The notes under the pieces are model-generated. The model had not been told where the DNA came from and searched no databases. It saw only the letters and a list, made by a program, of their open reading frames with translations. Shown here piece after piece: positions 7,443-16,220 of a DNA stretch of 64,000 bases; the first letter of the stretch is position 1, and every line of letters begins with the position of its first letter. This DNA comes from JAJZAM01 sp027391075. Lineage in GTDB: Bacteria; Actinomycetota; Acidimicrobiia; Acidimicrobiales; Palsa-688. Made by a program: the position numbers and the translations under genes. The stretch lies in assembly GCA_027391075.1 (NCBI GenBank), contig DAHYHI010000115.1:1-64000 (forward strand), in the 5' to 3' direction.

Positions 7443-8426
7443 TTAGACACGCTTGTCGTTAGAGACGAGGGGAAAATGGCAAGCTACCTGGTGCGCCCGG
7501 CTAGATGTACGGAGTGCTGGGGTCGACATCCAGCAGGTGCTTTGAGCATTCGTACACTGTGAGGCGTATGCGCAGCCGTGGGAGCGGGAAACAGTGTCGG
7601 GCTCTGGGGGTATCTTCTGCTTAGTGGGGTCGGGTGACGATTTAGTTCGGTGTTTGTGGTCCAGATCCGGTGCGGCGGCGAGAAGCTCGGCCGTGTAGGG
7701 ATGCATCGGATGGGTGATCACTTCGCCAGCGGGTCCGCACTCGATCAGTCGCCCGGCGTACATGACGCCTATACGGTCAGAAAGACGACGAACGACCATA
7801 ACGTCATGAGAGATAAACAGGTATGCTACTGAGTGTGTAGCTTGGAGTTCGGCTAGTAGGCGCAAGACCTTTGCGCGAGTCGGAGGGTCTAATCCGGTGA
7901 CCGGCTCGTCACACACAATGAGCCTAGGTGTGGACGCCACTGCCCGTGCGATAGCAATTCGCTGGCACTGGCCGCCAGAGAGATCCATCGGCTTACGACC
8001 GAGCAGTGTGGGGTCGAGTCCTACCTGTTCGGTAAGTCGCTCTATCGCAGCTACCCTCGCTTCGCGGCTATAGCGCTGGTGGATACGTAGCGGTTCGCCA
8101 AGCGAGTCGATCACTCGGCGAGCGGGGTTGAGGGAGCCGATAGGATCTTGGAATACAACTTGGACCGACTTACCCTGTCCAGGAGCTCTTCTTATACGAA
8201 GCGGCTTAACCTCGACTCCGTCGATTTTGATGCTACCCTCCTTCGGGTTCACTAAACCAAGGACTGCGCGACCTAAGCTGGTCTTACCCGAACCGGACTC
8301 TCCAAGAATGCCGAAGGTGGTTCCTTCAGCGACTTCGAGGCTTACAGAGTCCACGGCCGTGGTCCTTTTCGCTCCATGACCGTAGGTGACTGTGAGGTTT
8401 TCGACTTCGAGGACCGGTCGGCTCAC
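7443..8426 (-). CDS. Peptide-type ABC transporter ATPase, DppF/OppF-like
   Basis: The 327-residue ATPase has Walker A GESGSGKT (42-49), signature LSGGQCQR, Walker B RLIVCDEPVTGLD and the switch His in FISHDVMVV. The C-terminus carries the oligopeptide-type extension with four cysteines (CAYASQC, STCWMS, VACHFP), a known hallmark of OppD/F subunits. It powers import together with the ATPase half fused to the permease upstream, whose gene it overlaps by 4 bases. It shares the operon with the lipoprotein receptor. Confidence 0.92.
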   Translation of the reverse strand: MSRPVLEVENLTVTYGHGAKRTTAVDSVSLEVAEGTTFGILGESGSGKTSLGRAVLGLVNPKEGSIKIDGVEVKPLRIRRAPGQGKSVQVVFQDPIGSLNPARRVIDSLGEPLRIHQRYSREARVAAIERLTEQVGLDPTLLGRKPMDLSGGQCQRIAIARAVASTPRLIVCDEPVTGLDPPTRAKVLRLLAELQATHSVAYLFISHDVMVVRRLSDRIGVMYAGRLIECGPAGEVITHPMHPYTAELLAAAPDLDHKHRTKSSPDPTKQKIPPEPDTVSRSHGCAYASQCTNAQSTCWMSTPALRTSSRAHQVACHFPLVSNDKRV

Positions 8427-10228
8427 AGTTGTCGGAGTGATGTAGAAGTTTGGAGGGGATCGCTAAGGGTCACGTCAGGGGTGTCCAGAGACATTTCGGT
8501 GGCTAAGAGAGCCCTGGTGTAGGGATGGCGGGGACGATCGGTTAGGTCGCCGGCCGGCCCTTGTTCGACGATTCGTCCAGCTCTCATGACGGCTATCCGA
8601 TCACAGATATCAGAGACTACGGCGAGGTCATGGCTTATGAACAGCATCGCCATTGCCTCCTGGCTCTGCAGTTCCCTCAGGAGGTCGAGGATTCTTCGCT
8701 GCACGGTGGTGTCCAGTGCTGTCGTTGGTTCATCAGCTATGAGGAGGTCCGGTGAGCACGCAAGCGCCGCTGCGATCATCACTCGCTGCATCTGCCCTCC
8801 GGATAGCTGGTGGGGATAGTCGTTGACTCTTTTAGATGGTCGTTGTACCCCCACCCGCCCTAGGAGTTCTACGGCTTGACGCTTCGCTTGGCTGCGACTC
8901 AGTTGGCGGTGGATTCGGAGCGGCTCTGCGATCTGCGAGCCGATGTTACGGACAGGGTCAAGAGATCTGGCAGGGTTTTGGAAGATCATTGCAATACGGT
9001 CCCCCCTGATCGCATTCATGGATGTATCTGACATGCGGAGCAGGTCGTGTGAGCCCAGATGAATCGACCCGGCAATCACTCGGATGCCAGGGGGGAGGAG
9101 GCCGATCAGAGCTAGAGCAGTCATTGACTTGCCAGAGCCTGACTCACCGACCAAGCCAAGGGCCTCGCCTTTGGCTAGGACCAAGCTGAGGTCTTCGACG
9201 ATCTGAGTCTCTTCGGGTGCCGCAGAGCGATCAGCAGTCCCGACCACCGAGACGCACAGGCTGTCTACGACCAGTGCTGGCTCGCTCGGCAGTATTCGTC
9301 CGGTTGCTTCCTCGGCTGGTTGTTCGGTGCCATTCGACCTGACGGCTGAAGCAAGCACGTTCAGGTTTCCCAATGGCCGTGGCTTCGAGCGACCAGCGGT
9401 GCCAGCTGCGTTACGTAGGCCATCACCTAGGGTCTGAACGGAGAGGACCGTGAGGAACAGGGCCAGTCCCGGTGGCAGCGCAAGAAAGGGGTCGTTGTCG
9501 ATCTGGCTCCGAGCGCTGTTGAGCATCGATCCCCAACTGGCTTGGGGCGCTTGGACGCCGAGACCGATGAAGCTCAGCGCAGCTTCAGCGAGAAGCATAT
9601 GAGCGAAGGTGAGGGTCGCTTGAACTACCAGCGGGCCTAAGACATTCGGCATGACCTCCCGCAACAAGACATGAGATGCGGTCTCTCCGGTGACACGAGC
9701 GGCGTCGATATAGTCGCGGTGGCGCACTGACATCACCACGCCGCGCGCCAGCCTTGCGTAGGCGACCGAAGCCAGCAGACCGAGAGTGACCATTGCGTGC
9801 AGCAAGCTTGGCCCGACTGCGCCGACCACTGCGATCGCTACGATGAGGCCAGGTAATGCGAGGACAGCGTCGACGGCCCGCATAGATATGCGGTCCCAAA
9901 GGCCACCGATGTATCCGGCGCTCACGCCTACAGCCAGGCCAAGGGCCACCGCCACGAACGTGCCGATTGCGGCGGCGGGTAGCGCCACTCGGGCAGCGAA
10001 TATTGCACGGCTCAAGGTATCCCGACCGAGGTTGTCGGTGCCTAACAGATGCTGCCACGATGGCCCAAGGTTCGTGGCTAGGAGGTTCTGGCTGTTCGGA
10101 TTGTACGGCGTGATTAGCGGAGCCAAGAGCGCAGCGCCGCAGACCACTACTAACCAGATGGCTGCGAGCAACACGCCATGCGTCAATCGTATCCTCGACC
10201 ATTTGACGAGGTCTTGGAAGAATTTCAT
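8423..10228 (-). CDS. ABC permease-ATPase fusion (DppC + DppD in one chain)
   Basis: Residues 1-275 are a DppC-type permease: N-terminal membrane helix (VLLAAIWLVVVCGAALLA), HLLGTDNLGRDTLSR, several membrane spans, and the EAA loop around 174-195 (DAARVTGETASHVLLR). After a linker of about 45 residues, residues 320-601 form a complete ATPase with Walker A GESGSGKS (361-368), LSGGQMQR and LLIADEPTTALD. Such fusions are known in actinobacterial peptide importers. The fusion fixes one NBD per permease half. The gene overlaps its neighbours by 4 bases at both ends. No frameshift joins the two parts. Confidence 0.92.
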   Translation of the reverse strand: MKFFQDLVKWSRIRLTHGVLLAAIWLVVVCGAALLAPLITPYNPNSQNLLATNLGPSWQHLLGTDNLGRDTLSRAIFAARVALPAAAIGTFVAVALGLAVGVSAGYIGGLWDRISMRAVDAVLALPGLIVAIAVVGAVGPSLLHAMVTLGLLASVAYARLARGVVMSVRHRDYIDAARVTGETASHVLLREVMPNVLGPLVVQATLTFAHMLLAEAALSFIGLGVQAPQASWGSMLNSARSQIDNDPFLALPPGLALFLTVLSVQTLGDGLRNAAGTAGRSKPRPLGNLNVLASAVRSNGTEQPAEEATGRILPSEPALVVDSLCVSVVGTADRSAAPEETQIVEDLSLVLAKGEALGLVGESGSGKSMTALALIGLLPPGIRVIAGSIHLGSHDLLRMSDTSMNAIRGDRIAMIFQNPARSLDPVRNIGSQIAEPLRIHRQLSRSQAKRQAVELLGRVGVQRPSKRVNDYPHQLSGGQMQRVMIAAALACSPDLLIADEPTTALDTTVQRRILDLLRELQSQEAMAMLFISHDLAVVSDICDRIAVMRAGRIVEQGPAGDLTDRPRHPYTRALLATEMSLDTPDVTLSDPLQTSTSLRQL

Positions 10229-11172
10229 GCTAGCCTGACTCTCGGATCCAAGACGCTATATATGAGATCTGTTCCCAGGTTCACCGCTATGACAAGCAGT
10301 GATATTACGACGACGACCCCTTGCACTACCGGAAGGTCGTGGTCTTGAACCGAGCTAATAAGAAGCTGGCCAACACCGTTGAGGCCGAAGATCTGTTCTA
10401 CTACGACGGCCCCACCCATCAGCGTGGCGAAATGAAACGAACTGATCGTCACCACTGGTATCGACGCGTTCTTCAAGCCGTGCCGGATTAGCGCCTGAAA
10501 GTGGGAGAGGCCCCTGGCTCGAGCTGCTCGCACGAAATCTTGCGACATCGCCGCTACAAGAGCGCGTTGAGTGTGCCTGGCGATTGCTGCTCCGGGTGCC
10601 ACCGACAGAGCCAGAGATCCGAGAGCGATCGAACGAAGCCATTCGAAAGGATTTGTCCCCAGCGGAACATACCCTGTTGCAGGGAAAGCCCTAGTCCAGA
10701 TTGCCAGCGGGATCACCAGCAGGATCGCCACCCAGAAACCTGGCAGGGACAGCCCGACCGCGCTGAGAAGGCTGACCCCCCTGTCGCCATGACCTCCAGG
10801 ACGCAGCGCCGCTGTCAATCCAAGTCCGACTCCCCCGATGAGTGCCAGTACCATCCCCACCACCGCCAACGATAACGTGACCGGAAGCCGGGTCCATATG
10901 AGAGATACAACCGACTGACCATTGATGACAGAATTGCCTAAGCGCCCCTCGACTGCGTGAGACAGCCAACTGAGGTATTGTGCAACTATCGGTCGATCCA
11001 CGCCTAACTGATGGTTCAGTTGGGCTATTTGGCTATTGGTGGCGTCAGTTCCTAAGATCACCGCCGCAGGGCTTCCGGGCAGGAACTGCAGAAGCGAGAA
11101 GCTTGCCACCGAAACAACCAGCAGCACCGGTATCAAACTCAGCAGCCTGGATCGGACAAGTCTGAAGTTCAT
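10225..11172 (-). CDS. ABC importer permease, DppB-like
   Basis: The 315-residue membrane protein opens with the DppB helix (RLLSLIPVLLVVSVASFSLL) and the family hallmark FLPGSPAAVILGTDAT. Multiple membrane helices follow, with an EAA loop RAARARGLSHFQALIRHGLK. It pairs with the DppC half of the fusion protein to form the channel. Its start overlaps the crotonase stop by 4 bases, so translation of transporter and enzymes is coupled. Confidence 0.92.
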   Translation of the reverse strand: MNFRLVRSRLLSLIPVLLVVSVASFSLLQFLPGSPAAVILGTDATNSQIAQLNHQLGVDRPIVAQYLSWLSHAVEGRLGNSVINGQSVVSLIWTRLPVTLSLAVVGMVLALIGGVGLGLTAALRPGGHGDRGVSLLSAVGLSLPGFWVAILLVIPLAIWTRAFPATGYVPLGTNPFEWLRSIALGSLALSVAPGAAIARHTQRALVAAMSQDFVRAARARGLSHFQALIRHGLKNASIPVVTISSFHFATLMGGAVVVEQIFGLNGVGQLLISSVQDHDLPVVQGVVVVISLLVIAVNLGTDLIYSVLDPRVRLA

Positions 11173-11912
11173 CGCTTATCGCTGCTGCGTTCGAAAGTTG
11201 CGCTGAGTAGGCGGCGTTGTTCTAACTGTGACTGGAGGTATTGCCGTCCGGAGAGTCCACCCCGTGAACGGGTTATGAGAGCCTTGGTCACGGCGACGAC
11301 GTCACGGTTGTTGCGTGCCAGCAGCGCAGCAAGGGCGTGCCCGGCAGCGGCGCCCGATCCTGGTGGAACCGACTCTGTCGCTATGCCAAGACGGGCAAGT
11401 TCCACCCCGTCGACAGGTTGACCGGTCAGAGCCACACGAGTTGCCAGCGACTCGGTGTGCTTTAGCGCTAGCAACGCGACGTTCAGCCATGGCGCGAAAG
11501 CAACGGAGTCGAAGGTGACTTCGGGAACGTGCAGGACAGCGTTATACTCCGCGATCAAAAAATCGGCGCAGAGTGCGAGAGCTGCCCCAGCAGCATATGC
11601 ATATCCTGTCAAGACAGCTACGACAGGCTTCGGCGAATCGAGCAGACTTGCGTGGAGGTCGAGACGCAGTGCTGCCAAGTCGAATCCGTCTCGAGCCTTT
11701 CGGATTGCCGGCAGGTCGAGGCCACCCGAAAAGTTCGCTCCTCTCCCTCGTAGCGTCATCACGCTACAGTCCGACGAATTAATCAAGGCTTTAACAGCAG
11801 CGCACAGCTCTTCGAGCATCTGCGGGCTCATCCGGTTGTCATGCTCGGGCCGGTCCAAGATTATCTCGGCGATACCATCCCGAAGGTCTACGCTAACGGC
11901 TGGGTCCGTCAC
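11169..11912 (-). CDS. Enoyl-CoA hydratase/isomerase (crotonase) family protein
   Basis: The 247-residue protein has the crotonase oxyanion region GRGANFSGGLDLPAI and the second glycine block GYAYAAGAALALCADFLIAE. The first catalytic Glu position of hydratases is Ala here (AALALCAD), while a Glu is kept at HVPEVTF. Such single-Glu members are often isomerases, lyases or hydrolases rather than hydratases. Placed between an SDR and the permease, it probably acts on the imported compound or its CoA ester, yet no acyl-CoA ligase is in the operon. It overlaps both neighbours by 4 bases. Confidence 0.8.
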   Translation of the reverse strand: MTDPAVSVDLRDGIAEIILDRPEHDNRMSPQMLEELCAAVKALINSSDCSVMTLRGRGANFSGGLDLPAIRKARDGFDLAALRLDLHASLLDSPKPVVAVLTGYAYAAGAALALCADFLIAEYNAVLHVPEVTFDSVAFAPWLNVALLALKHTESLATRVALTGQPVDGVELARLGIATESVPPGSGAAAGHALAALLARNNRDVVAVTKALITRSRGGLSGRQYLQSQLEQRRLLSATFERSSDKR

Positions 11913-12670
11913 GACACTTCAACTCTAGCAACAGAGGGATCGACTGTAACTTGGCCATCAGGACGATTCGACTTATAGAGAGGGTACTGTTTCATGTCCC
12001 AGTACACGCCACCTGTTGGACCGTTGTCGGGCAAGCTGGCCAGCCAACGTGCTGTGGGATAAACACTTTCTGGCGAGTTAGTGCCCAGAGGATTCATGGA
12101 CGAGGACACTGGGCCCGGTATGAGACAGTTCACCAGTATTCCCGAGTCATGAACCTCCTTCGCTACGCTAACTGAGAGGGCGTATAAGCCAGCTTTAGTT
12201 GCCGCATAGGAGGACATGCCAGGAGGACATCTCTCTGCCGCTCGAGAGATGACATTGATAATTCTGCCGTAGTGACGAGCCTTCATGTGCGGAATTACTG
12301 CTGACATCAGATGCAGTGGAGCTATGAGGTTAACTGAGATAACGCGAGTGGACTGAGCTAGGTTTATCTCAGCAAGATTGCCCTTGACTACGATTCCAGC
12401 ATTGTTTACTAGGACATCGATCTTCTCATAGCGAGTCAGCACTTCTGAGACCATCTCCTCCACGGCAACCGGATCACTAAGATCGCAGGTGAGGATCGCA
12501 AATGTCGGATACTCTAAGGATTTGCTCTCGGGCCAATTAACGTCACAACCGACCACGTGTGCTCCCTCTCGAGCGAAGTTCGTGCTAATAGCCGCACCTA
12601 TTCCATTCGCAGCACCTGTTACCAGAATTACCCTATTTGCTAGTGTGTCGGCTGCCGATGTGTTAGTCAT
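11909..12670 (-). CDS. SDR-family oxidoreductase in the sulfatase operon
   Basis: A classical 253-residue short-chain dehydrogenase: TGAANGIG for the nucleotide, NNAGIV, the catalytic Ser in IINVISRAAE and YAATK for Tyr/Lys. The acidic residue after strand 2 (GCDVNW) suggests NAD preference. The C-terminal 30 residues (NRPDGQVTVDPSVARVEVS) are longer than usual. It starts inside the end of the sulfatase gene (8-base overlap), so an alcohol freed by desulfation is a logical substrate; that is inference from order only. Confidence 0.88.
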   Translation of the reverse strand: MTNTSAADTLANRVILVTGAANGIGAAISTNFAREGAHVVGCDVNWPESKSLEYPTFAILTCDLSDPVAVEEMVSEVLTRYEKIDVLVNNAGIVVKGNLAEINLAQSTRVISVNLIAPLHLMSAVIPHMKARHYGRIINVISRAAERCPPGMSSYAATKAGLYALSVSVAKEVHDSGILVNCLIPGPVSSSMNPLGTNSPESVYPTARWLASLPDNGPTGGVYWDMKQYPLYKSNRPDGQVTVDPSVARVEVS

Positions 12671-14111
12671 CGTTATGCCGGGAGGCGATATAGGGTTTAA
12701 GATGCTCCGTTATGAGGCCAGAGACATCGTCTAACACGCTGGCAGAGCTAGCAATGTTGTAGTTCTCGCAGGGATCTACCTTCAAGTCGAATACTTGAAG
12801 AAGTTCTCCAGTGTCAGCGTCGGCTACCACCTTATGACGACCGTTGGACACCATAACCAGGCCAAGGTTCTCACTCCTCACAGCCTCCCGTACTGCGATA
12901 GGTAGGTGCTCGTCGTTAAAAAGGGCGTGACCGTGACCAGTGGGGTCGGATTCCACATGAGCTATCTGACGGATCGTTGCCGCAAGGTCGACGTGCTCAG
13001 CTAGATGAGGGGAGTTGATATTCCGCAAAGCTGAACCAAGTCGGCCAGGGGGACGTATGATAAGAGGCACTCGTACAGACTCTTCGTAGAAGACTTGTTT
13101 GCCAAATAGTCCGTGGGATCCAAGCATTTCGCCGTGGTCGGAGGTGTATATGATCCACGTTCGGTCCATCATTTGATTTCTTGATAGAGTCTCGATGACT
13201 AGCGATATAGCCTCGTCTATAATGGAGATGTCTGCTAGGTAAGCACGTATGGCTCTCCTGATGGCGGTAGAGCTCACGAAAGCGGGGTCGCTTGTGATGA
13301 AGATTGGCCTCCTTTTCTCGGAGGATCCAGATTGGCTATCGGGAACACTCGGACGCATGATCGATCCAAGTCGGACGTCCGCATCCGCATACTCCTCGAC
13401 ATCCGCTTTCGGCGCGTCATAAGGGCTATGAGGCCCAGGCCAACCCACCCAGAGAAGGAATGGCTGCCGGTCTGAATAGTTATCGATCCACTCGGCAACC
13501 TTGCGGCCTAGCCAACGGTCGACATGGTGGCGTCCGGCGAAGGGAACTGGTGTTGCAGAGAGGTAGTGGGTGCCAAATAACATATCTGGGTTGCTGCGAT
13601 CCCTAGGTATTGATGCCCGCACTGACCTGTGATAGTCGTCGAGAAGTTCGAGCGATTGTAGATAGTCGCTGTAGCTATCCCTGACTACCAATGACGCAAC
13701 TTTACCGACAAGTTCGTCGCTGTAGCGGAACCCGAGTGATTCCATATAATCACGCCTCTGGTTCACGTGACTGTAGGGCCCACCGTGTTCCCAGAAGTGC
13801 ATCTTTCCTATCTCAGCTGTGAAATATCCTGCCTCAGAAAGGGCTCGAACAAAGTTGGTAATACCAGCTGGCACTTGACCTCGGTTGCTGTCTATCCTGT
13901 GTGAGCTTACGAGTTTTTCGGTGAGCAAGGATGCACGTGCAGGCATGCACAAGGGTGCGTTACAGTAAGCTCGGTCGAATCTGACGCCCTCGGATGCGAG
14001 ACGGTCGATCGCTGGAGTCATCACAGCACTGTCGCCGTAGCAACGCGACCGCGATGCCTGGTGCTGGTCTGCCATCAGTAGAACTATGTTGTCGCGTACC
14101 ACAGGCGTCAT
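12663..14111 (-). CDS. Sulfatase (type I, formylglycine-dependent), first gene of the operon
   Basis: The 482-residue protein starts IVLLMADQHQASRSRCYGD, the metal-binding start of type I sulfatases, and has the formylglycine motif CMPAR (C-x-P-x-R) followed by ASLLTEKL, where the final Gly of the usual LTG is Glu. Later WIIYTSDHGEMLGSHGLFGK supplies the metal Asp/His. The Cys is modified by a formylglycine-generating enzyme, not seen in this window. No signal peptide is evident, so it acts inside the cell after import, unlike many secreted sulfatases. It heads a nine-gene operon that includes an ABC importer, which argues that the imported ligand carries a sulfate ester. Confidence 0.9.
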   Translation of the reverse strand: MTPVVRDNIVLLMADQHQASRSRCYGDSAVMTPAIDRLASEGVRFDRAYCNAPLCMPARASLLTEKLVSSHRIDSNRGQVPAGITNFVRALSEAGYFTAEIGKMHFWEHGGPYSHVNQRRDYMESLGFRYSDELVGKVASLVVRDSYSDYLQSLELLDDYHRSVRASIPRDRSNPDMLFGTHYLSATPVPFAGRHHVDRWLGRKVAEWIDNYSDRQPFLLWVGWPGPHSPYDAPKADVEEYADADVRLGSIMRPSVPDSQSGSSEKRRPIFITSDPAFVSSTAIRRAIRAYLADISIIDEAISLVIETLSRNQMMDRTWIIYTSDHGEMLGSHGLFGKQVFYEESVRVPLIIRPPGRLGSALRNINSPHLAEHVDLAATIRQIAHVESDPTGHGHALFNDEHLPIAVREAVRSENLGLVMVSNGRHKVVADADTGELLQVFDLKVDPCENYNIASSASVLDDVSGLITEHLKPYIASRHNDD

Positions 14112-14161
14112 GGACCTCTCATTGCTTCAAGTGTTCCCGGGGGTGTCCGACGAACGTGTCA

Positions 14162-14179
14162 CGTTATGATAACGATTAC
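14162..14179. promoter_or_regulatory. Likely LacI-family operator for the sulfatase operon
   Basis: CGTTATGATAACG (14162-14174) is a perfect 13-base palindrome about 50 bases before the sulfatase ATG, and overlaps AACGATTAC (14171-14179), which recurs before the binding-protein gene at 6427-6435. The divergent LacI regulator is the obvious candidate to bind here and repress the operon until its ligand arrives. Binding is inferred. Confidence 0.5.
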
Positions 14180-14356
14180 CTAGTCACTTCGCAACAGGTG
14201 TTGAAATGAGCTACCGATCCAGGCATGAATGTCGAGCACAACGGTGGGAGCGGGGAGACCACCCTTTAGGTGGGGAGCAGTGGCTCATTGCTGAAGCTAA
14301 GTCCTCCCTTCCGTGCTAGTTGGGGACCCATCAGGTGTTTTCGCACTAGGGGTTGA

Positions 14357-14407
14357 CCTATAGCGGCTCGCCCAAGGCGGGGCCTCCTTCATGCACGGTG
14401 CTATAGG
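14357..14407. other. Nested inverted-repeat structure in the intergenic region
   Basis: Outer arms CCTATAGC (14357-14364) and GCTATAGG (14400-14407) are perfectly complementary. Inside them CGCC/GGCG (14369-14372 and 14376-14379) with a 3-base loop can pair, flanked by GGC/GCC. The result is a stem of about 51 bases with an internal bulge. It could be a small RNA, a leader structure or a recombination relic. Confidence 0.35.
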
Positions 14408-14800
14408 GTAAACTCGCTTGGCGCGGCGATTCTGTCGTGGACCGTTCATCAGTATCCGACTAGCTCCCTGGAAATGAGGGTCGCTTGCTCTCAGCGAGTA
14501 GCCGAGACATGCATCAAGGTATACGGGCGTTGGGATGTCGACTGCATCTAGCAGCCGGTGGGTTAGCCCTAGTTGGTGATATCGTGCGAGCGCAGAGTCC
14601 TCAGGCGCAACTACGGTTGCAATGAGGACGACGACGAGGCGAATGCTAGAACGCCGAGGGTTTTACTCTCATTTTGCCGCAAATCGCAACTCTGAAACCT
14701 GCTGGAGCGGATGTAGGAATGAGAGTTCTGGCAGGCCGAAACTAGTAGAATTGCGTGAGGTAGGAAGGGTTCAGAGTTGTGGCCGGGAGCCAGCGGAATA

Positions 14801-15841
14801 ATGTCGGCAGATCCGTCGACGGCGACGACGATCCGCGAGGTCGCTGCCCAAGCCGGTGTATCGACGGCAACTGTCTCGCGAGTCCTTAGCGGCAAGGGTT
14901 ACGCCACAGAGTCTGTCCGCAAGTTAGTCTTTGACGCCGCTCAAGCACTGAACTATAGGCCGTCGCGTCAAGCAAGAGCCCTCCGGAGAGCGAAAACCAA
15001 GAGCATCGCCGTCCTAGTCAACGATCTGAGCAATCCCGTTCATCACGAGTTTTTGCGGGGGGTAGAGCACATCGCTAACCAAGCCGACTACACGGTGCTC
15101 GTCGCAGACAGTCAACGCAACTCAGAGCTCGAATCGCAAATCCTCAGTCGACTCCTTGCCGAAGGCATCGATGGAATCTTGATGGCCGGCTCGCGGCCCA
15201 CGGCTGACATCGTGGATGCTTTTTCAAAGCGGAACATCCCGATCATGCCGTTTGTTGGACGTGACGGGCAAGTCAGGGAGCTGGAGTGGGAGAAGGCAGA
15301 AGCAATTGCTTCCAGGGAGATGGTTGAGCACTTGCTGAACCTTGGCCATCGTCGCGTCGCTATTGTCGTTGCTGCGCCGGACCGGGTTAAATCGCGGACC
15401 CTTATTCGCCGCTCGAGGCTAGACATCCCGCGCACGGAACTGGCCAAGGTATCTGGAACCTTAATCCAGGTGCAAGTTGAGATTCGTGACTTGTACCGGT
15501 CATGTCTAAGTCACCTAGCCGCACTCTTTGGTGGTACGAGCCCTCCTACAGCCGTGATCGTTAGCGGCCATCGCCTATTACCAGCCGTCCTGATGGCCAT
15601 ACGGGATTGCCATCTACAGATACCTGCCGATGTTTCTCTCGTCGCATACGGGGACTCTGAATGGGCAATGGCTTTCCAGCCAGCCTTGTCGGTCGTTAGT
15701 CACGACGTCTATGTCGAGGCGATCGGGTACACCCGGACTCTGCTGGCGATGCTCGGGGACTGTGATCTATCAGAACTTGAGGGGACGGAAGTGATATCTC
15801 GTTTCACGCCTCGCGCAAGTTGCGCACCACCTCGGATCTAG
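14801..15841 (+). CDS. LacI-family transcriptional regulator
   Basis: The protein opens with a LacI helix-turn-helix (TTIREVAAQAGVSTATVSRVL) and hinge helix (NYRPSRQARALR), then a periplasmic-binding-protein-like sensor domain (IAVLVNDLSNPVHHEFLRGV, LAEGIDGILMAG, VSLVAYGDSEWA). I chose the ATG at 14801, preceded by a purine-rich stretch; an ATG at 14777 adds eight residues. The total of about 346 residues matches the family. It is divergent from the sulfatase/ABC operon and is the only nearby regulator, so it probably represses it and responds to the imported compound or a product. GC content matches the operon, which suggests they were acquired together. Confidence 0.9.
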   Translation: MSADPSTATTIREVAAQAGVSTATVSRVLSGKGYATESVRKLVFDAAQALNYRPSRQARALRRAKTKSIAVLVNDLSNPVHHEFLRGVEHIANQADYTVLVADSQRNSELESQILSRLLAEGIDGILMAGSRPTADIVDAFSKRNIPIMPFVGRDGQVRELEWEKAEAIASREMVEHLLNLGHRRVAIVVAAPDRVKSRTLIRRSRLDIPRTELAKVSGTLIQVQVEIRDLYRSCLSHLAALFGGTSPPTAVIVSGHRLLPAVLMAIRDCHLQIPADVSLVAYGDSEWAMAFQPALSVVSHDVYVEAIGYTRTLLAMLGDCDLSELEGTEVISRFTPRASCAPPRI

Positions 15842-15856
15842 TCCCTTCGAGGGACT
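15840..15856 (+). terminator. Hairpin at the lacI-type gene stop codon
   Basis: AGTCCCT (15840-15846) and AGGGACT (15850-15856) form a perfect 7-bp stem with a TCG loop, starting inside the TAG stop. No U-run follows, so it is a weak or factor-dependent terminator at best. Confidence 0.35.
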
Positions 15857-16220
15857 CGGACCAGTAGATGATTCGGTTGTGCGAGGTTTCGGGCGTCCCC
15901 GGGCGACGCTGAACGGCCCCGAATGACGCCTATCCAAGCGTCCCGGAACGGGGTCCGACCCGTCGCCTGGCTTGATCAAGCAGTTTGATAGGACCACTAT
16001 GGGGGTGGAAATTCCTTGCGTATTCCTGATCAGTGACTAACACTTCTGTGATCTCTGAGCTGCAGGATGCTGGCGTCGGCCACCTGTCCCAGCGGCATGA
16101 GATCCTGGGCCTGCTGGGCGGCCTCCCGCCGGACGATCCTCGGCAGCGGTGACACCGACTTCCTCTATGGCGCTGAACGCTTCGGAGACGACCGCCACGA
16201 ACCCGCGCCCCGGGAGTCTC
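15857..16220. other. Intergenic stretch at the junction of the low-GC island and high-GC catabolic region
   Basis: No complete gene is seen. On the minus strand a frame of about 43 codons (LPRIVRREAAQQAQDLMPLG) ends near 16036 and has a stop just upstream, so it may be the end of a lost gene. Base composition changes from the AT-richer operon side to the GC-rich catabolic genes here, marking a likely island edge. Confidence 0.4.

Larger units (their letters stand above)
14112..14800. other. Long divergent intergenic region between sulfatase operon and LacI regulator
   Basis: About 690 bases separate the divergent starts. It holds the LacI-like site at 14162-14179, a small hairpin CCACC/GGTGG (14259-14273) and a strong nested structure at 14357-14407. 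On the minus strand one frame between roughly 14640 and 14300 lacks stops (for example PTPVYLDACLGYSLRAS) but has no usable start and no family I recognise. It may be a gene relic or chance. Confidence 0.5.

Noticed and set aside
14300..14640. Minus-strand stop-free frame of about 110 codons
   Set aside because: No ATG, GTG or TTG start gives a useful length and I recognise no domain; possibly a relic, so kept only as a note in the intergenic entry.
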